From Anaerolineae bacterium (GTDB taxonomy: Bacteria; Chloroflexota; Anaerolineae; Aggregatilineales; UBA2796): a stretch of DNA of 5,892 bases. The stretch is from assembly GCA_020851855.1 (NCBI GenBank), contig JADZBY010000054.1, positions 1 to 5,892 on the forward strand. Direction: 5' to 3'. How positions within the stretch are numbered: position 1 is the first letter of the stretch; the number at the start of each line of letters is the position of its first letter. The notes beneath the pieces were generated by a model. It made no database searches, was not told where the DNA came from, and saw nothing but the letters and a program-made list of their open reading frames with translations. Below are positions 5,707 to 5,892 of the stretch, in pieces. A program made the translations under genes and the position numbers.

Positions 5707-5892
5707 ATGAGTGACGCACCTTCGGCATCCCGGAACGATCCGGCTTCTCCACCGGCGCTTGCGCCCACATCGCTGCACGCTGCCTTGCTCCACAGCCTGC
5801 CCGACCCGGTGCTGGCCACCGACGCGGAAGGCCGCCTGGTATACGCTAACCCGGCGGCGCATGAAGCCCTTGCGCCCATCGCCTTGCCGCCG
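5707..5892 (+). CDS. PAS-domain protein, N-terminal fragment (probable signalling protein)
   Basis: ATG at 5707 opens a frame of 62 codons that is still open at the right edge. After a Pro/Ala/Ser-rich lead of about 22 residues comes a typical PAS start: LLHSLPDPVLATDAEGRLVY followed by ANPAAHEAL, with the DP.L.TD..G...Y.N.A pattern of the family. PAS domains sense small molecules, redox state or light, or mediate dimerisation, usually ahead of a histidine kinase, GGDEF, cyclase or phosphatase output that is not visible here. No transmembrane segment precedes the PAS domain, so it is probably a cytoplasmic sensor. The ribosome binding site is poor: AGAAGG lies 13 nt upstream and CCGAG 8 nt upstream. 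No ATG, GTG or TTG occurs in frame between here and the upstream stop at 5611, which supports this start. Confidence 0.75.
   Translation, partial: MSDAPSASRNDPASPPALAPTSLHAALLHSLPDPVLATDAEGRLVYANPAAHEALAPIALPP

Noticed and set aside
5599..5879. Two overlapping minus-strand ORFs at the right end
   Set aside because: The plus strand here encodes a recognisable PAS start preceded by a consensus promoter; the minus frames show no family features.

Overview
The window is GC-rich bacterial DNA that most resembles Chloroflexota (Anaerolineae-like). This is an inference from three things. The first is an exported protein built of Thr/Pro-rich linkers of the TPTNTPT kind. The second is a dispersed-type CCTCACCCCC...CCCCTCTCC palindromic repeat. 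The third is a TGS-domain nucleoside (uridine) kinase. No rRNA, tRNA or taxonomic marker is present, so the assignment is tentative.

Layout, left to right. (1) Bases 1-2182, minus strand: a long open frame of 727 codons that starts at 2182 and runs off the left edge. It encodes a membrane-anchored, probably surface-exposed protein: one N-terminal transmembrane segment, 13 tandem PPTD[V/I/A] pentapeptides, then four beta-rich modules that each carry exactly two cysteines and are separated by Thr/Pro/Ser linkers. (2) Bases 2183-2360: its upstream region, with a good sigma70-type promoter, a Shine-Dalgarno sequence and a 9-bp tandem direct repeat. (3) Bases 2361-3362, minus strand: an intact tyrosine recombinase of XerC/XerD type, read from a GTG with a clear ribosome binding site. 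(4) Bases 3363-3686: a divergent intergenic region holding a 154-bp palindromic, MITE- or REP-like element made of two hairpins inside an outer inverted repeat. (5) Bases 3687-5534, plus strand: a 615-residue TGS-domain nucleoside kinase. (6) Bases 5535-5706: a promoter with a consensus -10 box and a leader with a small dyad. (7) Bases 5707-5892, plus strand: the start of a PAS-domain protein cut by the right edge.

The genes do not form an evident pathway. The recombinase and the surface protein lie on the same strand, but the surface protein has its own promoter. The kinase and the PAS protein read the other way, and the PAS gene also has its own promoter. The least ordinary parts are the modular repeat protein, which most of the window's spurious overlapping ORFs obscure, and the palindromic element. 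I found no convincing evidence of a new multi-gene system.
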